Notes: generated by a model not told the origin, from the letters alone. Positions 25,447-36,040 are shown, numbered from the stretch's first letter. The stretch: 64,000 bases of DNA from Natronincola peptidivorans (GCF_900111615.1 NZ_FOHU01000004.1:186001-250000); one strand, 5' to 3'. Numbers and translations are program-made.

Positions 25447-27825
25447 TTAGCTTTTTATCTGCTTTGCTTCTGTTTTCCATATTTCTTCAGCGTACTGCTT
25501 TATTGTTCTATCACTACTGAATTTTCCAGCATTAGCAAGGTTCATCCAACACTTCTTGGCCCAGCTGATTCTATCTTGATAGGCTATATCAATTCTTTGT
25601 TGTGCCTCTCTATATTCCTGAAAATCCCTTAGAAGGAAGTAATGATCTGGATGATGCCAATCAGTTCCCTCTAATAGAGCACTAAATAATTCTTGAAACA
25701 TACCAGTTCCACCATCATCAAAAGTGCCATTGATTAATGTATCTACTGCTCTCTTCAGCCCTGGAACCCTTTCATAGTATTTCTTTGGATTGTAGCTATC
25801 TTTTATGGCTTCTAGTTCTTCTACTCTAGCACCAAATATGAAATTATTTTCTTCTCCTGCCTCTTGGACAATCTCTACATTTGCTCCATCATATGTTCCT
25901 AGGGTAGGTGTTCCATTCAGCATAAACTTCATATTGCCTGTGCCTGAAGCTTCTTTACCAGCGGTGGATATCTGTTGAGATACATCTGCAGCTGGAAACA
26001 GTTTTTCGCCATAGGATACGTTGTAGTTTGTTACAAAGACAACCTTAATCTTATCATTAACATCCTGATCATTATTAACCAACTTAGCTATTTCATTAAT
26101 GTATTTTATGATGGCCTTTGCTCTTACATATCCAGGGGCGGCCTTAGCACCAAAGATATAGGTTCGAGGAAGAATATCCAGTGATGGATTTTCCTTTAAA
26201 CGATAATACAAATCTACAATATAAAAAGCATTTAACAGCTGTCTTTTATACTCATGTAACCTTTTAATCTGAATATCAAAGATGGAGTCAGGATTGATCC
26301 TTACATCTTCTTTTTCAAGGATATAAGCTGCTAGCTGACTTTTCTTTAATGTTTTTATTTCTAAGAATCTTTTTAAAATAGCTTCATCCTCTATATGCTT
26401 TTCCAGTTCCTTTATTTTATTAGAGTCAGAAATCCATTCATCTGTTCCCACTAATTCTGTAATCAGTTGTGTCAATTCTTTATTGCATAAAGCTATCCAT
26501 CTTCTAAAGGTAATTCCATTGGTCTTATTTTGAAATTTATTGGGATATAACTTATACCAATCCTTTAACTCCTGATTTTTAAGGATTTCTGTATGGAGCT
26601 CTGCCACACCATTGATGGTATGGCTTCCATAGATGGCCAACCATGCCATATGGATTCTATCCTCAGATATGATTTGCATTTCTTTGATGGTTTCCTCAGC
26701 ACATTTTTTTTCCTTCAATTCTCCAAGAAATTGTTGATGTATTTTCACGATGATTTCATAGACCTTAGGTAGAAGTTCTTTATATAACTGCACATCCCAC
26801 TTTTCTAAAGCCTCCGCCATAATGGTATGATTGGTATAGGCAAAGGTTTCTTGCGTAATCCTCCAAGCCTTTTCCCAATTTACTCCTTCTTTAATCAATA
26901 GCCTCATTAGCTCTGGTATTGCCACAACTGGGTGAGTATCATTTAATTGAACAGCATGGTATTTAGGAAAGGCTTCTAAATCCTCTCCAGCTCTTTTTTT
27001 ATACTTTCTTATCATATCCTGTAGGGAAGCTGAAACAAAAAAGTATTGCTGTTTGAGTCTGAGAATTTTTCCTGCTTTTTTCGAATCATTAGGATAAAGC
27101 ACCCTGGATATGTCTTCTGCTCGATTTTTTGCCTTCACTGCTTCATCGTATTGTTGCTCATTAAATAAATGAAAATCAAAATCCTCTAAGGCTTCTGCCT
27201 CCCATAGTCTTAATGTATTAATATTTTTTGTTTCATACCCAATAATGGGTGTATCATACGGTACTGCCCTTACCTTTCCATCAGCAAATTCTATCATGAC
27301 AGTATCTTCAACCCGTCTTATGGACCAAGGATCACCGTGTTTTAACCATTGATCTCCTTCCTCCACCTGAAACCCATCTATAAATTTTTGTTTGAAAATC
27401 CCATAGCGATAACGAAGACCATGCCCAGTCACCGGTAGGTTCATGGTGGCACAGGAGTCTAAAAAGCAAGCTGCAAGCCTCCCTAGGCCCCCATTGCCTA
27501 AACCAGCATCCTCTTCTATTTCTTCCATCAAATTGATATCAATGTCTAGGTCCTTTAGAGATTCTTCTATCTCTTTATGGATACCTAGGTTTAACAAATT
27601 GTTTCCTAGCGCCCTTCCCATTAAAAATTCTGCTGAAAGATAATAAGCCTGTTTTCCTTTTTTATAGGTTTCCTCTGTTTCACTCCAGTCCTCAATGATT
27701 TGTTCCATTATGGCTTTGGAAACAGCATAATATTTTTCATGTTTATTGGATTTCTCCAGAGTTTTTCCAAACTCTATTTTGAGATTTCTAATGAAACTGT
27801 CTTTGAATTTTCTTCTATCAAACAT
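25447..27825 (-). CDS. glgP: Glycogen/maltodextrin phosphorylase
   Basis: This 792-residue enzyme is a full-length glycosyltransferase family 35 phosphorylase. It releases glucose-1-phosphate from alpha-1,4-glucans with inorganic phosphate. Visible features are GLGNGGLGRLAACFLDS near residue 105, VQLNDTHPV, and the pyridoxal-phosphate lysine in EASGTGNMKFMLNG. It is the last gene of the maltodextrin cluster, 8 bp after malQ, and acts on linear dextrins delivered by the ABC transporter or produced by MalQ. No regulatory phosphorylation site typical of eukaryotic enzymes is seen. Confidence 0.95.
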   Translation of the reverse strand: MFDRRKFKDSFIRNLKIEFGKTLEKSNKHEKYYAVSKAIMEQIIEDWSETEETYKKGKQAYYLSAEFLMGRALGNNLLNLGIHKEIEESLKDLDIDINLMEEIEEDAGLGNGGLGRLAACFLDSCATMNLPVTGHGLRYRYGIFKQKFIDGFQVEEGDQWLKHGDPWSIRRVEDTVMIEFADGKVRAVPYDTPIIGYETKNINTLRLWEAEALEDFDFHLFNEQQYDEAVKAKNRAEDISRVLYPNDSKKAGKILRLKQQYFFVSASLQDMIRKYKKRAGEDLEAFPKYHAVQLNDTHPVVAIPELMRLLIKEGVNWEKAWRITQETFAYTNHTIMAEALEKWDVQLYKELLPKVYEIIVKIHQQFLGELKEKKCAEETIKEMQIISEDRIHMAWLAIYGSHTINGVAELHTEILKNQELKDWYKLYPNKFQNKTNGITFRRWIALCNKELTQLITELVGTDEWISDSNKIKELEKHIEDEAILKRFLEIKTLKKSQLAAYILEKEDVRINPDSIFDIQIKRLHEYKRQLLNAFYIVDLYYRLKENPSLDILPRTYIFGAKAAPGYVRAKAIIKYINEIAKLVNNDQDVNDKIKVVFVTNYNVSYGEKLFPAADVSQQISTAGKEASGTGNMKFMLNGTPTLGTYDGANVEIVQEAGEENNFIFGARVEELEAIKDSYNPKKYYERVPGLKRAVDTLINGTFDDGGTGMFQELFSALLEGTDWHHPDHYFLLRDFQEYREAQQRIDIAYQDRISWAKKCWMNLANAGKFSSDRTIKQYAEEIWKTEAKQIKS

Positions 27826-27833
27826 CTAGGTAC

Positions 27834-29309
27834 CTACCTTCCATAGAGTTTAGTTATTGTGTAAATTTTCTTGGCTAATTCTTCAGTAAGCTGCTCTTTT
27901 TTTACCCTCCATAGCCAATTGCCTCCAATGGTGGAGGGAATGTTCATCCTAGCTTCACTCCCCAGACCTAGAAAATCCTGCATTTGTGCTATGGCTAGAT
28001 TTCCTACTGAGCTCCAAGCGCCTCTTATAAAGCCCCAATGATAGCCATCTTCCTCCGTTAGTTTTAAATATCTAAGAGCAAAATCAACATCTGCCTTTTT
28101 CCCATTTAAAAACCATCCATTGGCGGTATCATTGTCATGAGTTCCTGTATAAACAACACAATTTTTATCGTAGTTATGGGGCAAATAATCACTCTCTTCC
28201 CGGGTATCAAAGGCGAATTGTAATACCTTCATTCCAGGGTAGCCTGTTTTTTCTCTTAGGGTAATCACTTCGGGTGTCAAGTAGCCTAGATCCTCTGCTA
28301 TAATATTTACATTGCCCAGTTTTTCCTTAATAGCATCAAATAGCTTAATACCCGGTCCCTTTACCCATCGACCATTAACAGCAGTTTTTTCTCCATAGGG
28401 GACAGACCAGTAGGATTCTAGTCCCCTGAAATGGTCGATTCTTATAATATCATACAGCTTAATACATCCTTTAATTCTTTCTATCCACCAGTCAAATCCT
28501 CTTGCTTCTAGTAAGTCCCATCGATATATTGGGTTCCCCCATAATTGTCCGGTATTAGAAAATGCATCTGGAGGACATCCTGCAACCTCAAGAGGTCTCT
28601 TGTCTTCATCTAAAAGAAAGATTTCACTGTTTCCCCATGTATCAACACTATCCTCTGCCACATAGATGGGTATATCTCCTATGATTTTTATGTTTTTATC
28701 ATTAGCATATTGCTTTAACTTTGACCATTGGGTAAAAAACAAGAATTGTAAAAAAATCCAATAATTTATTTCTTCCCTTAATTTTTCCTTATAATAATTC
28801 ATGGCGTTTTTTTCACGCAGCTTTATAGCTTCCGGCCATTCCTGCCATGATATCAATTCAAATTCAAATTTTAATGCCATGTAGAGACCATAGTCTTCTA
28901 ACCACAGTAAGTTTTCTTTCCTAAATATCACAAGATCTTCTTGATACTTTTCCTTTCCTCTATGAAAAGCAATTTTTAAAACGGGTAATTTATTTTTAAA
29001 AATCTTTTCATAATCTACCTTTTCAGAATCACTGCCAAAATCTAAATCTCCAAAATCTGATTTCTCTAGGAGTCCCTCTTCAACCAAAAAATCAAGGTCA
29101 ATAAAATAAGGATTTCCTGCAAAATTTGAGAAGGATTGATAGGGAGAATCCCCGAAACCAGTAGCTCCGATGGGTAATAACTGCCAGTATTTTTGTCCTG
29201 CTTCTTCCAAAAAGTCTACAAATCTATAAGCCTCTTCTCCAAAGGTACCAATACCATAAGGACTAGGCAGAGACGTAATATGCATTAAAATGCCGCTGCT
29301 TCTTTTCAT
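27834..29309 (-). CDS. malQ: 4-alpha-glucanotransferase (amylomaltase)
   Basis: This 491-residue GH77 enzyme transfers maltosyl units between short dextrins, making longer chains for phosphorylase and free glucose. Motifs include LLPIGATGFGDSPYQSFS, the catalytic Asp region in IIRIDHFRGLESYW, the acid/base Glu in IIAEDLGYLTPEV, and GTHDNDT. It is 33 bp downstream of the GH31 gene and 8 bp upstream of glgP, so the three form one transcript. Confidence 0.95.
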   Translation of the reverse strand: MKRSSGILMHITSLPSPYGIGTFGEEAYRFVDFLEEAGQKYWQLLPIGATGFGDSPYQSFSNFAGNPYFIDLDFLVEEGLLEKSDFGDLDFGSDSEKVDYEKIFKNKLPVLKIAFHRGKEKYQEDLVIFRKENLLWLEDYGLYMALKFEFELISWQEWPEAIKLREKNAMNYYKEKLREEINYWIFLQFLFFTQWSKLKQYANDKNIKIIGDIPIYVAEDSVDTWGNSEIFLLDEDKRPLEVAGCPPDAFSNTGQLWGNPIYRWDLLEARGFDWWIERIKGCIKLYDIIRIDHFRGLESYWSVPYGEKTAVNGRWVKGPGIKLFDAIKEKLGNVNIIAEDLGYLTPEVITLREKTGYPGMKVLQFAFDTREESDYLPHNYDKNCVVYTGTHDNDTANGWFLNGKKADVDFALRYLKLTEEDGYHWGFIRGAWSSVGNLAIAQMQDFLGLGSEARMNIPSTIGGNWLWRVKKEQLTEELAKKIYTITKLYGR

Positions 29310-29342
29310 GTTCTCTTCCCCTTTTTAATAATTCTAGTCTCA

Positions 29343-31496
29343 CTATGAAACCTCTACTATTTTCTTAGTCATATTTCCTTGTATATCTAAGATTTCAAAG
29401 CTTATTTTTTTTAGTTTATCATTGCCCTTATTGATAATAGTAATTTGGAAATCATTCTTTATCTTTTCTATTTCAATCAACACTTCCTTATACTGTCTAT
29501 TTTTATACTCCTTTGTAGTACCATCGTCATCGTAATAAACATAGGTAGCCTTGCTATCAACAAATGCAATCGCCTCTAATTCATCATGACATAGCTCCTC
29601 CACACTGCTGCCATGCTTTCCTAAAAGTACTATATGATTTTTTCTAATAAAAATTGGTGTCTCCTGCATATCTGCTTCTAGATAAGCATTTCCTTTTTTA
29701 TAGATCTGGTAGCTTCTGTTCTTATAGTCCACTGCCTTCCAAAGCAGCATCTCCTCTGGAATCCATACGTATCTACCTCCAGCATTTTCTTCATAGATAG
29801 GTGTGATCATTAAGGCATCTCCAACCAAAAGCTGATCCTCTACTCTTCTGGATCTTTCATCATCATAGTGAAAGGCAAGGGGAGCCATATATACATCCCT
29901 ATTGAGAAGAGCCCTCATAAACTCGGAATAAATATAGGGTATAAGAGCATATCTAAGCCTTATGATGTTTCTAAGAATATGTAAAGTTCCCTCATCAAAG
30001 GCAAAGGGCTCCTGTCTCCTAGTACCCATGGCAGAGTGATTTCTAAATAATGGCGTAAATAAGCTGAATTGCATCCATCTTATCATTAGTTGAGGATTAA
30101 CATCTCCGCCAAAGCCGCCGGTGTCTGCACCACTATAAAGAAATCCGCACATATTTAAAGAACTCATCATTTTTACATTTAATAAAAGATGCTCCCACCA
30201 AGAATGATTATCACCAGTCCATATTCCCCCATAGCGATGGGCTCCTATGTAGGAGGCTCTAGAAAACATAAGGAATCTCTTATCTGGCTGTATTTCCTCA
30301 AAGGCTTCTGCCGCCGCCCTAGTCATGTTATAACCATATAAATTATGAAGCTTATCATGATTAACCAGTTTTCCCTCTGACTTATGGTAAAAATCCTGAT
30401 AATCTTTCAAATTGTTTAATAATCCTACGAAAGCATCTCTAAGCTCAAAATAGCTATATATATCTAGATTTTGGTTTTGTGCCTCCTTGGCTTTTTCTAC
30501 TGCTTTATGTAATTCCTTGTTGGTGTAGAAAATAGCTGGCTCATTCATATCATTCCAAAAACCTTCTATACCCCAATCAATCAATCCTTTGTATTTTAAT
30601 CCAAACCATCTTCTGGCCTCAGGATTTAAAAAATCTGGAAAATGAACTCTGCCAGGCCATACAGCAGCTACAAAAGCTTCGCCTTTTTCATCCACACAAA
30701 AATAATTTTTCTCTATGCCTTCCTCATATACATCATAGCCCTTCTCAATTTTTACTCCTGCATCAATAATAGGTACTAATCTAAAGCCTTTGTCTTTTAT
30801 CTTTTTCACAAAGCCTTCAAAATTTGGAAAGCTTGCATCATCAACAGTGAAATCCTTGAATTTTTCCATATAATCTATATCTAAGTAAACAGCATCACAG
30901 GGTATGTCATAATATAAAAAGCTATCTACAATTTTTTCAACTTCTTCAGCATTCATATAGCTCCATCTACTCTGTTGGTAGCCAAAGGCCCATTTGGGAG
31001 GACAATAGCTTTCCCCAATCAGACTTAAAAACTGTTGCACGATTTCCCTTAGCGAAGTCCCTTTTAATATATATAAATCAAAATCCTTACCTTCAACAGT
31101 TATATCCAAAAACTCCGAATGGGTAAATCCAATATCAAAGGTAACTTTACTGGGATAATCAATAAATACTCCAAATTTTTCTTCTCCATCTACTACAAAG
31201 AAATTATGTGCCCCATATAAGGACTTCTTATCAGGAGTATGATTGGGATCGTCAGTACAGTAGGATACATAAACCCCACCTCGCTTATTCATCCCTTTTT
31301 GATTTTCTCCCAGTCCCCATATGATATCCTGGGGAGTCATCCTGTAGCTAAGTCGAAAGCCTTCTGTTTCTTCTATTTGAAAATATTCTATATTTTCTTT
31401 ATCACATTCTCTTCCCTTTTGAAGAACAGCATCTGTTTCAAAAGGATTGCCTATTCTATACTTCATAATTAACCTACTGATTTCATATGTTTTCAT
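29343..31496 (-). CDS. GH31 alpha-glucosidase
   Basis: This 717-residue family 31 glycoside hydrolase has the nucleophile in GFWNDMNEP, the acid/base Asp in WTGDNHSWW, and GADTGGFGGD. It cleaves alpha-glucosyl residues from the ends of malto-oligosaccharides. There is no signal peptide, so it works on imported sugars inside the cell. GH31 also includes alpha-xylosidases, but the neighbours (MalQ, phosphorylase, maltose-type transporter) favour alpha-1,4 or alpha-1,6-glucosidase. It follows the permease genes by about 30 bp. Confidence 0.92.
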   Translation of the reverse strand: MKTYEISRLIMKYRIGNPFETDAVLQKGRECDKENIEYFQIEETEGFRLSYRMTPQDIIWGLGENQKGMNKRGGVYVSYCTDDPNHTPDKKSLYGAHNFFVVDGEEKFGVFIDYPSKVTFDIGFTHSEFLDITVEGKDFDLYILKGTSLREIVQQFLSLIGESYCPPKWAFGYQQSRWSYMNAEEVEKIVDSFLYYDIPCDAVYLDIDYMEKFKDFTVDDASFPNFEGFVKKIKDKGFRLVPIIDAGVKIEKGYDVYEEGIEKNYFCVDEKGEAFVAAVWPGRVHFPDFLNPEARRWFGLKYKGLIDWGIEGFWNDMNEPAIFYTNKELHKAVEKAKEAQNQNLDIYSYFELRDAFVGLLNNLKDYQDFYHKSEGKLVNHDKLHNLYGYNMTRAAAEAFEEIQPDKRFLMFSRASYIGAHRYGGIWTGDNHSWWEHLLLNVKMMSSLNMCGFLYSGADTGGFGGDVNPQLMIRWMQFSLFTPLFRNHSAMGTRRQEPFAFDEGTLHILRNIIRLRYALIPYIYSEFMRALLNRDVYMAPLAFHYDDERSRRVEDQLLVGDALMITPIYEENAGGRYVWIPEEMLLWKAVDYKNRSYQIYKKGNAYLEADMQETPIFIRKNHIVLLGKHGSSVEELCHDELEAIAFVDSKATYVYYDDDGTTKEYKNRQYKEVLIEIEKIKNDFQITIINKGNDKLKKISFEILDIQGNMTKKIVEVS

Positions 31497-31525
31497 AATA
31501 CATCACCCTTTTGTGGATTTTCTAG

Positions 31526-32416
31526 TTATTTTATGGAACCATCTGTAACCCCTTTAATAATGTGTTTTTGTGCAAAGAAGTAAAATAATATAATAGGGAT
31601 TATCCCTAAGACCAATCCCGCTAAAGCTAGATGCCACCTTCTAGAATACTGTCCAAAGAAATAAAACATTCTTAATGGAATAGTATGCCATTGTGGTTTA
31701 TTGATTACCAATTGAGGTAATAGAAAGTCATTCCAAATCCACATTGCATTTAGAATTGCTACCGTCACGTTTATAGGCTTTAATAATGGAAATATAATAT
31801 GCCAAAACACTTGAAATTTATTGCACCCATCGATTATTGCTGCTTCCTCTAGCTCTACAGGTATACTCTTAATAAATCCATGATATAAAATAATCGATAG
31901 ACTAGAGCCAAACCCGAGGTACATAAATATCAATCCATAGGGATTTAAAAAACCTAGCCTACCCATAATAAATATAAGGGGCAGCATAACTGATTGGAAG
32001 GGTACCAGCATAGCAGCTGCAAAGAGAAAAAAGAAAAATGTACTAAGTTTCGTCTTTGTCCTTACCAGCATCCACGCCGCCATTGAGGCAAAAATAATAA
32101 TAACGATTGTACTGCTAACAGTAATAAATAATGAATTGCCAAAGGCACGAATAAAATTTAATTCATGGAAGGCCTCTACATAGTTGGTACTGCTAAAATG
32201 TTCTCCAAAAGGAAGATTGACAACATTCGTAAATATTCCTTTTTGGGTTTTAAGAGAATTTGTTAAAACGATATAAAAAGGAGATAGAAATAGTACTGCA
32301 ATAAGGATACTTACTAAGCCTAATTTAAACTCACTTTTCTTTTTGGGATTTTTATGAGGTTTTATCTCTTTGGGAAAAGAAGGATTACCAGCTTTAGCTC
32401 TCATTTTAGTTTCCAT
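31526..32416 (-). CDS. Maltose-type ABC transporter permease (MalG-like)
   Basis: This 296-residue inner-membrane permease has six helices and the EAA motif EEAAIIDGCNKFQVFWHIIFP, which docks the ATPase. The start overlaps the stop of the MalF-like gene. No ATPase gene lies in the cluster, so the shared MsmK/MalK-type ATPase must be encoded elsewhere, as is common in Firmicutes. Confidence 0.92.
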   Translation of the reverse strand: METKMRAKAGNPSFPKEIKPHKNPKKKSEFKLGLVSILIAVLFLSPFYIVLTNSLKTQKGIFTNVVNLPFGEHFSSTNYVEAFHELNFIRAFGNSLFITVSSTIVIIIFASMAAWMLVRTKTKLSTFFFFLFAAAMLVPFQSVMLPLIFIMGRLGFLNPYGLIFMYLGFGSSLSIILYHGFIKSIPVELEEAAIIDGCNKFQVFWHIIFPLLKPINVTVAILNAMWIWNDFLLPQLVINKPQWHTIPLRMFYFFGQYSRRWHLALAGLVLGIIPIILFYFFAQKHIIKGVTDGSIK

Positions 32417-33282
32417 TACATTTCTACCTCCTTTTTCTTGCTATAATAAATTTGTGTTAAGGTAATTGCTGCCACTGAGATTAGGAAAACAACCGCCTTC
32501 GCTTGGGCCAAGCCAAAATTGTTAAAAGTAAAGGCAGTATTGTAGATGTTCATTGCCAGCATTTGTGTAGAGTTATAGGGATTCCCTGCTGTTAGAGAAA
32601 GATTTTGATCATACAGCTTAAAGGAGTTGGATAAGGTTAAAAAGATGCCTACTGTAAAGGCTGGTGCCACTAAGGGAATCGTTATATGTGAGAGGGTTTG
32701 CAATCTATTTGCACCATCAATTTCTGCCGCTTCATACATTGATTTAGGTATGTTTTGTATGGCAGCAATATAAATAACCATCATATATCCCGCCATCTGC
32801 CACGACATCAGGATTACCAATCCCCAAAATCCTGTAGTGGTGGTTGCCAGCCAGCCTTGTAGAAAGGTAATACCCCATCTTACTCCTAAGGAATGAAATG
32901 CTCTTGTGAAAATAAACTGCCAAATAAATCCTAGAATAAGTCCTCCAATTAAATTGGGCATAAAAAATATACTCCGAAGAAAATTGCTAATTTTTAATCC
33001 TCTTGTTACCAATAGTGCTAAACCAAATCCCATAGCATTAATAGTGATAACGGATACAAAGGCAAATTTAACGGTGAATTCAAATGCATTTAAAAAACCT
33101 TGATCTTTAGTAAATATATTTATATAGTTCTTTAATCCTATCCAATCTGCATTGTTATTGATGCCATTCCAGTTGGTAAAGGAAAAATAGATTCCCATCA
33201 ATATCGGTATAATAACCACCACAACAAAAGACAGCAGAATAGGTCCTACGAAAAAGGTAAAAGATAATTTGGAATTTTTCAT
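32416..33282 (-). CDS. Maltose-type ABC transporter permease (MalF-like)
   Basis: This 288-residue permease has six helices and the EAA-type motif YEAAEIDGANRLQTLSHITIP. It pairs with the MalG-like protein whose gene overlaps it by one base. It lacks the large MalF periplasmic insertion, which is normal for Gram-positive members. It follows the binding-protein gene by about 58 bp. Confidence 0.92.
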   Translation of the reverse strand: MKNSKLSFTFFVGPILLSFVVVVIIPILMGIYFSFTNWNGINNNADWIGLKNYINIFTKDQGFLNAFEFTVKFAFVSVITINAMGFGLALLVTRGLKISNFLRSIFFMPNLIGGLILGFIWQFIFTRAFHSLGVRWGITFLQGWLATTTTGFWGLVILMSWQMAGYMMVIYIAAIQNIPKSMYEAAEIDGANRLQTLSHITIPLVAPAFTVGIFLTLSNSFKLYDQNLSLTAGNPYNSTQMLAMNIYNTAFTFNNFGLAQAKAVVFLISVAAITLTQIYYSKKKEVEM

Positions 33283-33340
33283 GTTGACCTCCCCTATATA
33301 AACAGGGGGAGGAATACCCTCCCCGTTTGTCTTCTACTAC

Positions 33341-34675
33341 CTACCTCATATCCACCCATTGGGCTTTAGCGTCAGAGATTACTTCATCCCATGTAAAGGA
33401 ACCATCATAGTATTTTTGAATGTTGCTTCCTAAAATCTCCATTCCCCAACCTGTAGGATAGCCCATAAATACCCATGGCGTTGTATTTCCTGCTTCAGCA
33501 TATCTTTTAACTGCTCTACCTAAGGAGTCTTGTGGCTCTAAGTTTTCAAACCCTTTTAATGGTGGTATAAAATAGAATTCATTGACTATAAAATCTTTTC
33601 CTGTATCAGAAGTATATAACCAGTTTAAGAAATCCTTAGCTGCTTCCTTTTCTGCATCTCCTGCATTCTTGTTCACTGACCAATGCATAGGAACTCCAAC
33701 AGGAATTGCATTTTCTTTTGCTCCAACTACTGGCATAGGTAATATATCTAGGTTATCTGCTACTGCTGGGTCTACACCCCTTACCCCACCATAAATCCAG
33801 TTGCCCTGTTGGATAATAGCAACACGTTCAATAGCTATACCTTCTTCAACCTGTGTAGTATAATCTACGTTGTTTAGATTTCTCTTAGCATTGGCGCTAG
33901 AAGAGTAATCAGCTTGTAGATCTATCAATTGCTTTAATTGGTCTGCATATTTAAATTCAATACTTTTAGCACTATAGGCATCAATTGAACTATCAAACTC
34001 TTGACCTAAGAAAGCATTAGAGGTATGCAGTCCTGTTACCCAGGTTTCTCTTGCAGCATACTCGAAAACTGCTTCTAATAAAGGATATTGCTCCTTTAGC
34101 TCTCCTGCCTTTATTTTAGCATCTAATGTTTTTACTGCATCTTCTAAGCTGGCAAAATCTACAACCTTAGATCCATCAATTCCTGCCGCTTCAAAGATTC
34201 CCTTATTGTAAATTAGCCCATAGCCTTCTATGTTAAAAGGAAGAGCATAAACCTTACCATCTACAGTTACTCCAGATAACATGCCATCCAAAGCTAAATC
34301 TACCCATGGTTGATCTGATAAATCTTCAAGTTTGCTCATCCAGTCTTCCACGTCTTGAGGTCCGCCTATATTGAAAATTGTAGGTTCATTTCCTGATTGG
34401 AAAATAGCTCTTAAAGCTGCTCCATAATCGTCTCCTCCTCCTACTGTTTGAATATTAATTTTTACATTTGGATTCTCAGCCTCATAAGCCCTTGCAGCTT
34501 CATCTAATTCCTTTACGATTTCCACTTTAAATTGGAATACATCTACTTCTACTTGTTCCTGACCTTCTTCTCCACCTGCAGCTCCCTGTTGATTTGATGA
34601 GCATGCTGCCAATAACAATGTGGAAAGGACCAACATTACAGCTATACTTAGTACTAGTTTTCTTTTTAACTTCAT
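33341..34675 (-). CDS. Lipoprotein sugar-binding protein of the maltodextrin transporter
   Basis: An upstream ATG at 34759 is in frame, but the signal peptide begins at ATG 34675, which also has AGGGGGAG before it. The N-terminus is Lys-rich with a hydrophobic core and a lipobox LLAAC (Cys25), so it is anchored by lipid outside the membrane. The rest fits a family 1 solute-binding protein of about 445 residues. It captures malto-oligosaccharides for the two permeases. Confidence 0.92.
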   Translation of the reverse strand: MKLKRKLVLSIAVMLVLSTLLLAACSSNQQGAAGGEEGQEQVEVDVFQFKVEIVKELDEAARAYEAENPNVKINIQTVGGGDDYGAALRAIFQSGNEPTIFNIGGPQDVEDWMSKLEDLSDQPWVDLALDGMLSGVTVDGKVYALPFNIEGYGLIYNKGIFEAAGIDGSKVVDFASLEDAVKTLDAKIKAGELKEQYPLLEAVFEYAARETWVTGLHTSNAFLGQEFDSSIDAYSAKSIEFKYADQLKQLIDLQADYSSSANAKRNLNNVDYTTQVEEGIAIERVAIIQQGNWIYGGVRGVDPAVADNLDILPMPVVGAKENAIPVGVPMHWSVNKNAGDAEKEAAKDFLNWLYTSDTGKDFIVNEFYFIPPLKGFENLEPQDSLGRAVKRYAEAGNTTPWVFMGYPTGWGMEILGSNIQKYYDGSFTWDEVISDAKAQWVDMR

Positions 34676-34858
34676 AACATTTCTCCCCCTTGAGTTTGTT
34701 TTATAAAGCAATACTAACCTTACTTTTAGCCATGTATCCTCATGTCTACTGTCAAACAACTTCTCTTAAGCATCTTTGGTATTCAGTCTTTCAAACTGAA
34801 CTTCATACTATGTAGCCCCCACCTCCTTACTGAAATAATCATACTTGTATTCCCTTTA

Positions 34859-34898
34859 ATCGGTTCTTTTAGGATCACCTAACTGATAAAGAACCGAT
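34859..34898. promoter_or_regulatory. Long inverted repeat between LacI and binding-protein genes
   Basis: ATCGGTTCTTT (34859-34869) and AAAGAACCGAT (34888-34898) are perfect 11-bp arms with an 18-nt spacer. No T-run follows on the minus strand, so it is not a good terminator. It sits about 185-225 bp upstream of the binding-protein start, in the only intergenic space of the operon. In the remaining 34676-34858 I see an AAGGAGGTG (about 34815-34823) with a 7-codon frame beyond it, and a small TTCAGT/ACTGAA hairpin at 34782-34800. Confidence 0.45.
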
Positions 34899-34954
34899 AA
34901 AGCTTACAACAAATAACTATCCTCTCTATTAAATCCCCGGAAATGTGAATTTAC

Positions 34955-36025
34955 TTAATAGCATTCAGCTTCTTTTTCCTCATACTTTTCTTCACTAATC
35001 ACACTTAAACATGATTCTCTTTTTAATAACTCAGTTTTTAGCACTACATGTTGATGCTTCTTTTTCTTTTTTATAAAATCGAATAAGATTTCTACACTTT
35101 TCCGTCCCATTTCCTCACCCGGCTGTTTTACTGTAGTAATAGAAGGATGAAAAAACTCCGAAAAATCTATTCCATCAAATCCAATAATAGATATATCTTG
35201 AGGAATCCTCAAGCCTCTGCTGAGTATTGCCTTTGCAGCTCCAATCGCCATAATATCAGAGGTAGCAAATACCGCCGTTATATCCTGCTGTTTGTCTAAT
35301 AGCCTATCCATAGCTGTGAAAGCTGAGGTGAATGTATATTCTCCAATTTCTAAGCATTCTTCCTTGTACTGGATTTTATTTACCTCTAGGGCTTTTTTAT
35401 ATCCTTTGATCCTTAGAGTTCCTATACTTCGATCTTCTTCCCCAGTTGCAATCATTCCAATTCTCTCATGCCCTAAACTACATAGATAATCCACTGCTTC
35501 AAAGGCAGCCCTTTCATTTTCGATAATAACACTAGAAAAAATTTCTTTGTTAACGTTTTCCACAATATTGGTTGAAGCAAGAACAATAGGGGTGCCTAGA
35601 TCTACTAGCTGTTCTTCATCTATGTTGTCATAATCACCACCGAGACAAATCAAGCCCCTTAGCTTCTTTTCTTTAATCAATTCAATTGCTTCTCCGATAT
35701 CATTAACATCCTCATTACAATCGCTATCGTTATAATGAATAATCATCGAATATCCTTCTTCGTGTATCTTTTCTTCAATCGACTGTAGGATTTGAGAAAA
35801 AAATGGATTATAAATACCCTTTACCAAAACCCCTATGTTTTTAGAATTGTTTCTCTTTAGGTTTCTAGCACTGTTATTAGGTATGTAGTTATGCTCCTGA
35901 ATAATCCTCAATATTTTTTCCTTTGTATCCTCTTTTACATCTGGATGATTGTTTAGGACCCGTGATACAGTACTGACACCTACCCCTGCCATTTGAGCAA
36001 TATCCTTTATATTTACATTCTTCAT
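34955..36025 (-). CDS. LacI-family transcriptional regulator of the maltodextrin cluster
   Basis: This 356-residue protein has the LacI helix-turn-helix and hinge (NIKDIAQMAGVGVSTVSRVLNNHPDV) and a sugar-binding type effector domain. It is encoded directly upstream of the transporter and likely represses the cluster until malto-oligosaccharide is present. Tandem operator-like sites lie just before its own start, suggesting autoregulation. Confidence 0.92.
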   Translation of the reverse strand: MKNVNIKDIAQMAGVGVSTVSRVLNNHPDVKEDTKEKILRIIQEHNYIPNNSARNLKRNNSKNIGVLVKGIYNPFFSQILQSIEEKIHEEGYSMIIHYNDSDCNEDVNDIGEAIELIKEKKLRGLICLGGDYDNIDEEQLVDLGTPIVLASTNIVENVNKEIFSSVIIENERAAFEAVDYLCSLGHERIGMIATGEEDRSIGTLRIKGYKKALEVNKIQYKEECLEIGEYTFTSAFTAMDRLLDKQQDITAVFATSDIMAIGAAKAILSRGLRIPQDISIIGFDGIDFSEFFHPSITTVKQPGEEMGRKSVEILFDFIKKKKKHQHVVLKTELLKRESCLSVISEEKYEEKEAECY

Positions 36026-36040
36026 ATGCAGCCACCCCTT

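Noticed and set aside
34676-34759. Longer start for the sugar-binding protein at 34759
   Set aside because: The signal peptide begins at 34675, where an AGGGGGAG ribosome site is placed. The extra 28 residues would block lipoprotein export.
34795-34825. Possible leader peptide of 7 codons with an AAGGAGGTG before the binding-protein gene
   Set aside because: Spacing of 15 nt from the ribosome site to ATG is too long, and no attenuator follows.
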